Source: Planctomycetaceae bacterium
Lineage (GTDB): Bacteria; Planctomycetota; Planctomycetia; Pirellulales; Pirellulaceae
Reading direction: 5' to 3'
DNA: 6,175 bases
Assembly (NCBI GenBank): GCA_002702965.1
Contig: PADE01000123.1
Coordinates: 1 to 6,175 of the forward strand
The first letter of the stretch is position 1. Each line of letters starts with the position of its first letter. Positions 1 through 6,175 of the stretch are shown piece after piece. The translations under genes and the position numbers were made by a program. The notes beneath the pieces were generated by a model. It ran no database searches, was not told the DNA's origin, and worked only from the letters and a program-made list of their open reading frames with translations.

Positions 1-1
1 A

Positions 2-607
2 GGTGCTGCGGTCGATCCAGCCAGTGGTGTGCTCTATGTCCCATCGGTCTCGTTGCCCTGGGTGCTGCAAGCCGTGAAAGGTGCCGATGCCGATCTGCCG
101 CTGGCTTACTTTGGGGATTACATCGGCGAGAGTATCCGCGCCCCAGAGGGTCCCCAGGGCCTGCCGATCAACAAGCCACCCTACGGCCGAGTGACGGCCA
201 TTGACCTGAACACCGGGGAACACAAGTGGATGCGGCCGATGGGCGAGGGACCCCGTCGCCATCCGGCTCTGCGGCACTTGAATCTTCCCCCACTCGGCTG
301 GCCGAATCGTACGTTCGTGGTACGTACCCCGTCCCTACTGTTGGCGGTTCAGGAAGGCCCGTCGGTCCAGAAGGGGTTTTCGCGCAGTCAAACCGCGGCC
401 CACTTCTTTCGCTGGAATCGGGACCCGTCGCTGGTCGCGCTCGATCCGCTGAGCGGTAATCGGATCGCCAAAATCCGTCTTCCGGGAAACGCCACGGGAG
501 CGCCGATCACCTACCGCGCCCAGGGGAACCAGTACATTGCGGTTCCCATCGGCGGCTGTTCCCTGCGCGCCGAGCTGATTGTGCTTCGGCTTCCCAACGA
601 GAGGTAA
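2..607 (+). CDS. PQQ-dependent dehydrogenase, C-terminal part (5' end outside window)
   Basis: This is the last ~201 codons of a quinoprotein (pyrroloquinoline quinone) dehydrogenase of the glucose/alcohol dehydrogenase beta-propeller family. The reading frame is open from the first base, so the GTG at 29 is an internal valine codon and not a start. Visible family signatures are the opening GAAVDPASGVLYVPS, then LPINKPPYGRVTAIDLNTGE, the GPRRHPALRHLNLPPLG block, and near the end a second propeller-blade motif (VALDPLSGN) followed by ATGAPITY and QYIAVPIGG. The chain ends in AELIVLRLP, about where the family normally ends, so the 3' end looks intact with a TAA stop. Such enzymes oxidise sugars or alcohols in the periplasm and pass electrons to quinone or cytochrome c. 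The substrate cannot be told from this part, because most of the PQQ- and metal-binding residues lie upstream. Family assignment is firm; substrate class is not. Confidence 0.9.
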   Translation, partial: GAAVDPASGVLYVPSVSLPWVLQAVKGADADLPLAYFGDYIGESIRAPEGPQGLPINKPPYGRVTAIDLNTGEHKWMRPMGEGPRRHPALRHLNLPPLGWPNRTFVVRTPSLLLAVQEGPSVQKGFSRSQTAAHFFRWNRDPSLVALDPLSGNRIAKIRLPGNATGAPITYRAQGNQYIAVPIGGCSLRAELIVLRLPNER

Positions 608-835
608 GATGGGTGTGATCTGAGCGGCAGAGCGGCCCGGTTCGCGCGCCGACCGAGTTGGCTGTTGGAGGGGAGCGGAATCCGTCCGGATGCGACGCAC
701 TGAAAGTCTGCACGAATCTCGCTTTTCGTAAGGATTTGGATAATCCGATTCGGGGTGGTACAAGAAAGGGGTCCGGGTTATGGTGCCGTGGGCCCTTTTG
801 ACACAGTCCAGTTGACGCTCTTGCCAGCCGCCCCA
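608..835. other. Intergenic region upstream of the PSCyt gene
   Basis: This 228-bp gap holds no credible gene. There is no classical terminator after the dehydrogenase: a short hairpin (stem GCCGA/TTGGC, 648-662, with one G-U pair) is not followed by a T run. Nested inverted repeats lie at 713-752 (see separate entry). A GATAAT at 739-744 resembles a -10 box, but the -35 position reads atctcg, so I do not call a promoter. The frame of the downstream gene stays open back to a GTG at 755, but the protein so added (residues before the ATG at 836) is not signal-like and is best treated as untranslated leader. A promoter for the downstream two-gene unit is likely here but not identifiable by eye. 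Confidence 0.6.
713..752. repeat. Nested inverted repeats upstream of the PSCyt gene
   Basis: The outer arms are CGAATC (713-718) and GATTCG (747-752). The inner arms are GGATT (732-736) and AATCC (742-746) around a 5-nt loop. On the 3' side the inner and outer arms are directly adjacent, while the 5' side carries a 13-nt bulge (719-731). The structure sits 84-123 bp before the chosen start codon. It could be an operator or an RNA leader structure, or chance; the arms are short and there is no run of T to make it a terminator. Confidence 0.3.
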
Positions 836-3800
836 ATGAAGCGAACTACCTCGATTGCGTTGCTCCTGTCGGTGATCAGCGCGGCGGCGGTCGAAGCCGC
901 CGACGCTTTACCGACCGGTCGTTGGCGCCTCACTGGCGAGCGAGTCAACGGTGAATCTCGGGGCGCGGAGGACGCGTTCGGAAACGCGCCATGGCATTTC
1001 CTTCGTACGACAACGAGCGACGGTCCCATCGCGTCGCGTCGATGGATCCGTGACGGCAAGTACGTTCCGTTGGATCAGCTCTCCAGGAAGCTGTTCGACC
1101 TTCCAGTCGCGGGTGCGATTTACCAGACGGTTCCCACAGCACTGGCTCCCTTTGTCGGTGGTGTTAGGGAAACCTATAGCATCGATACCACCTGGCGCAA
1201 GGGCGAGTTGATAGTGGCCCCCGGCCCGGACCACGCGGCCATCCTGGCCTGGGAAAGCCCGGTCACCGGCATCCTGTCGGTCGCGGGGACGGTGAACAAT
1301 CGCCAGACCTGCTGCGGAAAAAACTCGCAGGTCAATTGGTATCTCCAGCGTGGGTCGGCGCCCGACCCGAATCGGGGATTCAAACCGACCGCTTTGGCCG
1401 AGGGGATCTCGGACGACCGAGTCGACCGAGGGCTTACCGCATTTGAGGTCTCCGATCTTCCGGTGGCTGTCGGTGATTGGTTTTACCTGATTGTCGATGC
1501 CCGCGCCGATGGTACCGCCACCCCTCATTACGGTGACGGCACCGCGGTCGACATGACGTTTACCGTTAGCGGAGCGAGTCAACCGCCGCCTCCGACATTC
1601 AAGGAGGACGTGCTCCCGCTGTTGGCAAGCCACTGCCTCGATTGTCATGGCGCAGAAACGCAAGAGGCCGGTCTCGACCTGCGAACCGTCCGCAAGATGA
1701 TCTACGGCGGTGAGAGTGGATCGGCGCTGGCGCCCGGGAGACTCGATGCAAGTTATCTGTGGACGATGGTCGAGTCCGGCGAGATGCCACCGGAAGGTTC
1801 CGAACCGTTGTCGTCCGCTCAAAAGTCATTGCTTCGGCGCTGGATTTCCGCTGGCGCGAAGACGGACGAAAATCTTTCGGACGCCAAACCGCGCGCGTTT
1901 GTCACTGCCCAGGACCGTGAACACTGGGCATTTCAACCCCCCGTACGCCGCGCTCTTCCCCAGGTTGGCACACCCGAGAATGTAACTTCACCGCTCGATG
2001 CATTGCTGCTCAATCGACTCGAAAAGGCAGGCCTAACATTCTCTCCGGTGGCTACCAAGGAGATTCTCGCGAGGCGCGTCTATTTCGATCTCATCGGGCT
2101 GCCTCCCACGCCAGAGCAGGTCGATGCGTTTGTCGCCGATACCGATCCCACCGCCTACGAGAAACTTGTCGACCGTCTGTTGTCGTCACCTCGCTACGGC
2201 GAGCGGTGGGGGCGGCACTGGATGGACACCGTGGGCTATGTCGATGTTCGTCTGTACGACGGCGACGCCACGACGCTCTATCCGAACGAGGGCATGTGGC
2301 GGTATCGCGACTACATCATCCGTTCCTTCAACGCAGACAAGCCGTACGACCAGTTCATCCGAGAGCAGCTGGCCGGTGACGAAATGATCGACTGGCGCCG
2401 TGCGAAAGCGTGGACGCCCGACATGAGAGAAAAGGTCGTGGCGACAGGGTACCTCCGAAACATCGAGGACCATACGTCGGAAGCGCAATACGGGATCGAC
2501 AAGCGATACGAGGTCATGTTTGACATGATGACGATGGTCTCGACCAGCTTGTTAGGTTTGACGTTTGAGTGCACACGTTGCCACAACCACAAGTTCGATC
2601 CGATCACGCAACGCGACTACTATCGGTTGATGGCGTTTTTCGAATCGTCCTACAACCCTCGCAACTGGCTGAAGCCTCAACAGCGGTGGATTGCCGATGT
2701 CGGGCCCCTTGCGCGCGCGGAAGTCGATGCGCACAACGCGCAGGTTACGGGCAAGGTCAATGAACTCAATACGAAGATTGCAGGACTCGAAAAGGCGGGA
2801 AAAGAGACTGCCAAAGGGCAGCTCGAGACGCTGAAGAGACAGGTCGCGGAACTGAACGCCAGCAAGCGCTCCTACGGGAAAATTCAGGCGTTGTTCGATG
2901 TTCCCAATCCGCCTATTACAAACGTCTTTCGGCGCGGTGATTGTTTCAAACGCGGCATTCCCGTAACACCTGGGGTCCCCGAGGTGCTCACAGCGCCTGC
3001 GGCGCGCCGCAGCGCGCCGCTAAAGGCCGCTCCGCCGCTGCCGCCGAAAACATCGGGTCGGCGGCTGGCGCTGTCCCGCTGGATCACGTCGCGCGAGAAC
3101 CCGATGACGGCTCGAGTCATCATGAATCGACTGTGGTTGCACCATTTTGGTGAGGCGATCGTTTCGACACCGGAGAACCTCGGGCGCAACGGTGCCGCTC
3201 CCACCCATCCAGAGATCCTGGAATGGCTCGCGATCGAGTTTGTGGATCGCGGATGGAGCCTCAAACAGATGCACCGCCGGGTGCTCGCCTCACGCGCCTA
3301 TCGGCAGTCGTCCCGTCGGCGGGTCGAGGAATCGACCGCAGAGAGCGTCGATCCGGACAACGAGTTGTTGTGGCGACAAAACCTCAAGCGACTGGAATCG
3401 GAAGTGATTCGCGACTCGGTGCTGGCCGCCAGCGGCCGCCTCGATTTACAGAGCTTTGGTCCACCGGTAGCTGTCACCAAGCCGGTCAGCGGGCTGTCGA
3501 TGGTTAGCCCGGGCGCGGGCGGCAATGCCCCCACCCGCCGCAGCGTTTATATCTTTGCGCGGCGGGTCTATCCGCTGAAGTTCTTGGAGATTTTCGATTC
3601 ACCGATCATGGCGATTAATTGTAGCCGCCGGATGAACTCAACCACGGTGCTGCAGTCGTTTGCGCAACTCAACAGTGACTTCGTTGTTCGCGCGGCTCGC
3701 GATGCGGCTACGCGGCTCAGGGAAACAACCGGCGAGGACGCCGCGGCTTTGGTACGATTGGGGTATCGAACGATTCTCGGACGTGTTCCGAGTGAGGACG

Positions 3801-3943
3801 AGCAGCGTGATTGCGTCGGTTTTCTAGGGGATCAAACGGGAACGTATGTCGAGCAGGGAGCCGCTGATCAGGCCGGATTATTCGCGGCCGCCGATTTGTG
3901 CCAGATGTTGTTGTGCATGAATGAATTCCTCTACGTCGAGTAA
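836..3943 (+). CDS. Secreted PSCyt1-DUF1549-DUF1553 (planctomycete cytochrome c-like) protein
   Basis: A 1035-residue exported protein. The ATG at 836 is chosen over the GTG at 755 because it begins a clean Sec signal peptide: KR at residues 2-3, a hydrophobic stretch at 6-19, and likely cleavage after VEA (residue 21). No clear ribosome-binding site precedes either start. Domains in order: a beta-rich module (~130-246; W139, a CC pair at 159-160, a VAVGDWFYLIVD segment); PSCyt1 (~255-341) with haem motif CLDCH at 267-271 and a possible distal ligand M317; a conserved HWAFQPP (363-369); DUF1549/PSCyt2 (~386-608) with a second CxxCH, CTRCHNHKFDP, from C579; a coiled coil (~626-678); the RRGD segment (699-702); an Ala/Pro-rich linker (~719-740); and DUF1553/PSD1 (~741-1010), with GRRLALSRW at its start. 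The family is diagnostic of planctomycetes, but its reaction is not established; haem c binding in the periplasm is inferred from the CxxCH motifs. It has no LamG-like insert between DUF1549 and DUF1553, which many relatives have. The stop lies 4 nt before the DUF1501 gene. Confidence 0.93.
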   Translation: MKRTTSIALLLSVISAAAVEAADALPTGRWRLTGERVNGESRGAEDAFGNAPWHFLRTTTSDGPIASRRWIRDGKYVPLDQLSRKLFDLPVAGAIYQTVPTALAPFVGGVRETYSIDTTWRKGELIVAPGPDHAAILAWESPVTGILSVAGTVNNRQTCCGKNSQVNWYLQRGSAPDPNRGFKPTALAEGISDDRVDRGLTAFEVSDLPVAVGDWFYLIVDARADGTATPHYGDGTAVDMTFTVSGASQPPPPTFKEDVLPLLASHCLDCHGAETQEAGLDLRTVRKMIYGGESGSALAPGRLDASYLWTMVESGEMPPEGSEPLSSAQKSLLRRWISAGAKTDENLSDAKPRAFVTAQDREHWAFQPPVRRALPQVGTPENVTSPLDALLLNRLEKAGLTFSPVATKEILARRVYFDLIGLPPTPEQVDAFVADTDPTAYEKLVDRLLSSPRYGERWGRHWMDTVGYVDVRLYDGDATTLYPNEGMWRYRDYIIRSFNADKPYDQFIREQLAGDEMIDWRRAKAWTPDMREKVVATGYLRNIEDHTSEAQYGIDKRYEVMFDMMTMVSTSLLGLTFECTRCHNHKFDPITQRDYYRLMAFFESSYNPRNWLKPQQRWIADVGPLARAEVDAHNAQVTGKVNELNTKIAGLEKAGKETAKGQLETLKRQVAELNASKRSYGKIQALFDVPNPPITNVFRRGDCFKRGIPVTPGVPEVLTAPAARRSAPLKAAPPLPPKTSGRRLALSRWITSRENPMTARVIMNRLWLHHFGEAIVSTPENLGRNGAAPTHPEILEWLAIEFVDRGWSLKQMHRRVLASRAYRQSSRRRVEESTAESVDPDNELLWRQNLKRLESEVIRDSVLAASGRLDLQSFGPPVAVTKPVSGLSMVSPGAGGNAPTRRSVYIFARRVYPLKFLEIFDSPIMAINCSRRMNSTTVLQSFAQLNSDFVVRAARDAATRLRETTGEDAAALVRLGYRTILGRVPSEDEQRDCVGFLGDQTGTYVEQGAADQAGLFAAADLCQMLLCMNEFLYVE
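2997..3012. repeat. 16-bp perfect GC palindrome inside the PSCyt coding sequence
   Basis: CTGCGGCGCGCCGCAG is fully self-complementary, and with one bulged base (C2996) the pairing continues for three more base pairs (2993-2995 with 3013-3015). It overlaps two near-identical 10-mers (3001-3010 and 3011-3020, differing in one base). The stretch codes for part of the Ala/Arg/Pro-rich linker just before DUF1553. It may simply reflect GC-rich codons for a low-complexity linker. Confidence 0.6.
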
Positions 3944-3947
3944 CAGC

Positions 3948-5390
3948 ATGCATCCCATACACGCGCCAAGCCCGCGTCACGTCATGTCTCGCCGAGCGGC
4001 GTTGACCACCTGCAGCATTGGTCTTGGTGGACTTGCGATGCATGGGATGCTGCATGCGGAAGCGGTGTCCGCGCGACGGACTTCATTCGATATGAAGCCT
4101 CGTCGGGCTCACTTCCGCCCGCAAGCGAAGGCGGTCATCCAACTTTTTCAGAACGGTGGCCCGTCTCAGATGGATCTGTTCGATCCCAAGCCGGAACTCA
4201 CGAAACAGGCCGGGAAGCCACATCCGGGTGATGTCGAGACATTCCAGTTGGGCAACAAGAACATCATTTTTCCAACGCAGTTCAAGATCAAGCCATACGG
4301 CCAGTGTGGAATGAACTTTGGTTCTCCATTGCCACACATGGCGAGCATCGCCGACGAGTGGTGCATGATCCGTTCGATGTACACAGTGAACAACAACCAT
4401 CCATTTGCGATCAGCATGTTCCAGTCCGGAAAACCGTTCTTCGGTTACCCGGCGCTCGGATCGTGGATTACGTATGGTCTGGGGAGTGAAAACGAGGATC
4501 TTCCCGGGTATATCGTTTTGCGAGACCCGGCGGGGTACAACACGTCGGGCAAAGCCGTGTGGTCTAGCGGCTGGATGCCCGCCCTCTACCAGGGAACCGA
4601 ATTCAATAGCCAGGGAAACGCGGTTCATCACCTGCATCCGACCACCAACCGATCCGCAAAGGCTCACGGGCGATCGCTTGAACTGCTGTCACGTTTGAAC
4701 AAGAAACACCACGCGTTGCACCCACGTGAGTTTGAACTCGAAGCGCGTATCAAGAATTTCGAAATGGCCGCACGCATGCAGTTGGCCGCTGCGAACGTGC
4801 TGGATCTTTCCCAGGAGACCAAAGAGACACGAAAACGGTACGGACTCGACAATCCAACGACTGCCGGTTACGCGACGCGTTGCTTGATGGCTCGCCGCCT
4901 TGTCGAATCAGGGGTGCGTTACGTGCAGGTATTCCCGCCGCTCAAACCGAGTTTTCAGCCATGGGATTCTCACGGCAGTCTCAAGAGTGGCATTCAGACC
5001 ATTTCGGGCATGGTCGATCAGCCGACGGCTGCTCTGATTGGCGATCTGAAGCAGCGCGGGATGTTGGATGAAGTGATCGTCATGTGGACGGGTGAATTCG
5101 GTCGGATTCCGATCACCGAGGGAGCCGACGGGCGTGACCACAACCGCAACGCTTTTACCACCTTGATGGCCGGTGGTGGATTCAAAGCCGGCTATACGCA
5201 TGGCGCAACCGACGAATTCGGATACAAGTCGATCGAACACCGGGTGAGTGTTCCGGATTTGCATGCGACGATCTTCAACCAGCTCGGTATCGATCACACC
5301 GAGCTGTCGTTTCTGCACAAGGGACGGCGGGAACGGCTCACCGACCCCGAGGTCACGGGTGCCACGATCGTCGATCAACTGTTGAGCTAG
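3948..5390 (+). CDS. DUF1501 domain-containing protein with Tat-type signal
   Basis: A 480-residue protein of the DUF1501 family, the usual partner of DUF1553 proteins. The fold belongs to the alkaline phosphatase/sulfatase clan, but no substrate is established. The N terminus has SRRAAL (twin arginines at 15-16) followed by a Gly/Ala/Leu-rich stretch ending at HAEA, suggesting Tat export. Family motifs: QNGGPSQMDLFDPKP (68-82), GSWITYGLGSEN (171-182), WDSH (339-342), TGEFGRIP (381-388), GRDHNRN (395-401), AGGGFKAGY with HGATDEFGYK, and the C-terminal block SVPDLHATIFNQLGID. By analogy with the clan, acidic and His residues such as D76, D340, H342, D397 and H398 are candidate metal ligands; that is inference. 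The length is normal and nothing is missing. The ATG at 3948, 4 nt after the upstream stop, is preferred. An in-frame ATG at 3921 would overlap the upstream gene by 23 nt and add nine polar residues, and the ATG at 3984 would leave the signal starting MSRR. None has a strong Shine-Dalgarno, so translational coupling is plausible. Confidence 0.93.
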   Translation: MHPIHAPSPRHVMSRRAALTTCSIGLGGLAMHGMLHAEAVSARRTSFDMKPRRAHFRPQAKAVIQLFQNGGPSQMDLFDPKPELTKQAGKPHPGDVETFQLGNKNIIFPTQFKIKPYGQCGMNFGSPLPHMASIADEWCMIRSMYTVNNNHPFAISMFQSGKPFFGYPALGSWITYGLGSENEDLPGYIVLRDPAGYNTSGKAVWSSGWMPALYQGTEFNSQGNAVHHLHPTTNRSAKAHGRSLELLSRLNKKHHALHPREFELEARIKNFEMAARMQLAAANVLDLSQETKETRKRYGLDNPTTAGYATRCLMARRLVESGVRYVQVFPPLKPSFQPWDSHGSLKSGIQTISGMVDQPTAALIGDLKQRGMLDEVIVMWTGEFGRIPITEGADGRDHNRNAFTTLMAGGGFKAGYTHGATDEFGYKSIEHRVSVPDLHATIFNQLGIDHTELSFLHKGRRERLTDPEVTGATIVDQLLS

Positions 5391-5428
5391 CGCGGCGCGC
5401 GGTCAGTGCCGCCGAGCGGTTTGTCGTG

Positions 5429-5458
5429 GCGGGTCGATATCATTTCCGTCTCACCCGC
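5429..5458 (+). terminator. Possible hairpin (weak terminator or mRNA 3' end)
   Basis: GCGGGT (5429-5434) pairs perfectly with ACCCGC (5453-5458) around an 18-nt loop; T5427/A5460 could pair beyond one mismatch. It lies 39 nt after the DUF1501 stop. The long loop and absence of a downstream T tract make it a poor intrinsic terminator. It may be a processing or stabilising stem, or chance. Confidence 0.22.
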
Positions 5459-5514
5459 GATACCATTGTGTCTGGTCCGGTCTGATTCGTGGCCGGCTGA
5501 ACGAAAACTCATCC

Positions 5515-5518
5515 AGGA
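5515..5518 (+). promoter_or_regulatory. Ribosome-binding site of prpB
   Basis: AGGA, followed by CGAG, ends 7 nt before the ATG at 5526. It is the clearest Shine-Dalgarno-like sequence before any start in this window, and it supports the chosen start. Confidence 0.6.
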
Positions 5519-5525
5519 CGAGTCC

Positions 5526-6175
5526 ATGACGGCTGCTCCCTCGCCGGGAACACGGATGCGTCAGGCGGTCGCGCAGGAATCGCCGCTGCAGGTTGCCGGG
5601 ACGATCAACGCCATCTGTGCGCGGCTCGCAGAACGAGCAGGATTTCGCGCGATCTATCTATCCGGCGCCGGCGTGGCGAATGCGTCGTACGGGCTTCCCG
5701 ACCTGGGCATCACGTCGCGGGAGGACGTGTTACAAGACGTGCGGAGGATCACGTCGGCGACCGACCTCCCTCTGCTGGTCGATGCTGACACCGGCTGGGG
5801 GAATGAATTGGCGATCGCCCGGACAACGCGGGAGTTGATCCGGGCCGGAGCGGCCGGGATGCACATCGAAGACCAAGTGGCGGCGAAGCGCTGCGGACAC
5901 CGGCCGGGAAAGGCTCTGGTTTCATCGACCGAGATGGCGACGCGTATTGCGGCCGCGGTTGACGGCCGAGCGGGTGGTGACCTGGTCATCATGGCCCGCA
6001 CCGATGCCGCGGCCGTAGAGGGACTCGCCGCGGCGATCGATCGTTCGACACTGTACGTTCAAGCGGGCGCCGACATGATTTTTGCCGAGGCGCTCACCGA
6101 TTTGGATCAGTTCCGGGAGTTCACCGCAGCGATGACCGTGCCGGTGTTGGCAAATCTGACCGAATTTGGCCGGAC
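5526..6175 (+). CDS. prpB: Methylisocitrate lyase PrpB, N-terminal part (3' end outside window)
   Basis: 216 codons, open to the window end, of a protein usually ~290-300 residues long. PrpB cleaves (2R,3S)-2-methylisocitrate to pyruvate and succinate, the last step of the cytoplasmic 2-methylcitrate cycle for propionate (propionyl-CoA) breakdown. It aligns almost without gaps to E. coli PrpB as I recall that sequence: SPLQVAGTINA (19-29), AIYLSGAGVA (42-51), GLPDLGI (56-62) with metal-site D59, LLVDADTGWG (83-92) with D86 and D88, AGAAGMHIEDQV, the active-site loop KRCGH (121-125) with catalytic C123, the following RPGKALVS, then VIMARTDA and VLANLTEFG near the end. The KRCGH loop separates it from PEP mutase-type members; 2,3-dimethylmalate lyase shares a similar loop and is the main alternative. 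The ATG at 5526 gives an N terminus of normal length and has an AGGA upstream. It is probably the first gene of its unit; a citrate synthase-like prpC downstream would be expected but cannot be seen. Confidence 0.93.
   Translation, partial: MTAAPSPGTRMRQAVAQESPLQVAGTINAICARLAERAGFRAIYLSGAGVANASYGLPDLGITSREDVLQDVRRITSATDLPLLVDADTGWGNELAIARTTRELIRAGAAGMHIEDQVAAKRCGHRPGKALVSSTEMATRIAAAVDGRAGGDLVIMARTDAAAVEGLAAAIDRSTLYVQAGADMIFAEALTDLDQFREFTAAMTVPVLANLTEFGR

Larger units (their letters stand above)
5391..5525. other. Intergenic region between DUF1501 gene and prpB
   Basis: A 135-bp gap without a gene. It contains a weak GC stem directly after the stop codon (GCGGC 5392-5396 with GCCGC 5408-5412, 11-nt loop) and a second inverted repeat at 5429-5458. 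Neither is followed by a T run. I see no convincing -35/-10 pair. The gap size and change of pathway suggest prpB has its own promoter here. Confidence 0.55.

Noticed and set aside
739..744. GATAAT as a -10 promoter box
   Set aside because: No -35-like hexamer lies at the right distance, and it overlaps the inner inverted repeat; too weak to call.
755..835. 27-residue N-terminal extension of the PSCyt protein from a GTG start
   Set aside because: It would place a polar segment before a normal Sec signal peptide. The ATG at 836 gives a standard exported N terminus.
335..836. Minus-strand frames (142 and 109 codons) spanning the first intergenic gap
   Set aside because: They overlap conserved PQQ dehydrogenase coding sequence and show no family features or plausible start context.
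908..1822. 304-codon open frame on the minus strand
   Set aside because: It lies opposite the PSCyt gene, whose domains are clear. Its translation is Arg/Gly-rich with no recognisable motif, typical of an antisense shadow in GC-rich DNA.
4005..4016. Possible lipoprotein cysteine (LTTC) in the DUF1501 signal
   Set aside because: C22 lies at the start of the hydrophobic stretch, just after the twin arginines, not at its end, and the residues before it do not fit a lipobox.
4083..4667. 194-codon open frame on the minus strand
   Set aside because: It is antisense to conserved DUF1501 motifs; no signature or ribosome-binding site supports it.
5593..5838. 81-codon + strand frame inside prpB
   Set aside because: A different frame of the same stretch encodes canonical PrpB motifs, including D86/D88; this one is a shadow.

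Overview
The window looks like chromosomal DNA of a GC-rich bacterium of the Planctomycetota or a close relative (Verrucomicrobiota and some Acidobacteriota share these families). The main evidence is the central gene pair: a secreted PSCyt1-DUF1549-DUF1553 'planctomycete cytochrome' protein followed 4 nt later by a DUF1501 protein. This two-gene unit is massively amplified in planctomycete genomes. Codon use and base composition look even across the window, and I see no sign of a mobile element, phage, CRISPR array, tRNA or rRNA.

Layout, all on the + strand: (1) the last ~200 codons of a membrane or periplasmic PQQ-dependent dehydrogenase, ending at 607; (2) a 228-bp gap with small inverted repeats and no gene; (3) a 1035-codon Sec-exported, putative c-type cytochrome-like protein at 836-3943, with two CxxCH motifs, an extra N-terminal beta-rich domain, a central coiled coil and the DUF1549 and DUF1553 domains; (4) a 480-codon DUF1501 protein with a Tat-type signal at 3948-5390, almost certainly cotranscribed with (3); (5) a 135-bp gap with one modest hairpin; (6) the first 216 codons of methylisocitrate lyase (prpB), running off the window at 6175.

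How they may work together: the PQQ dehydrogenase oxidises sugars or alcohols on the outer face of the cytoplasmic membrane and needs a quinone or cytochrome c acceptor. The PSCyt protein carries potential haem c sites and is exported to the same side, so an electron-transfer link is possible but is inference only. The PSCyt/DUF1501 pair is of unproven biochemical function. DUF1501 falls in the alkaline phosphatase/sulfatase fold clan, and these pairs are often discussed in relation to polysaccharide use. PrpB belongs to cytoplasmic propionate catabolism (2-methylcitrate cycle) and probably starts a separate transcription unit.

I found no clearly new system. The points most worth checking are the unusual N-terminal domain of the PSCyt protein, a 16-bp perfect GC palindrome inside its linker, nested inverted repeats upstream of it, and possible RNA secondary structure over the DUF1501 start codon.
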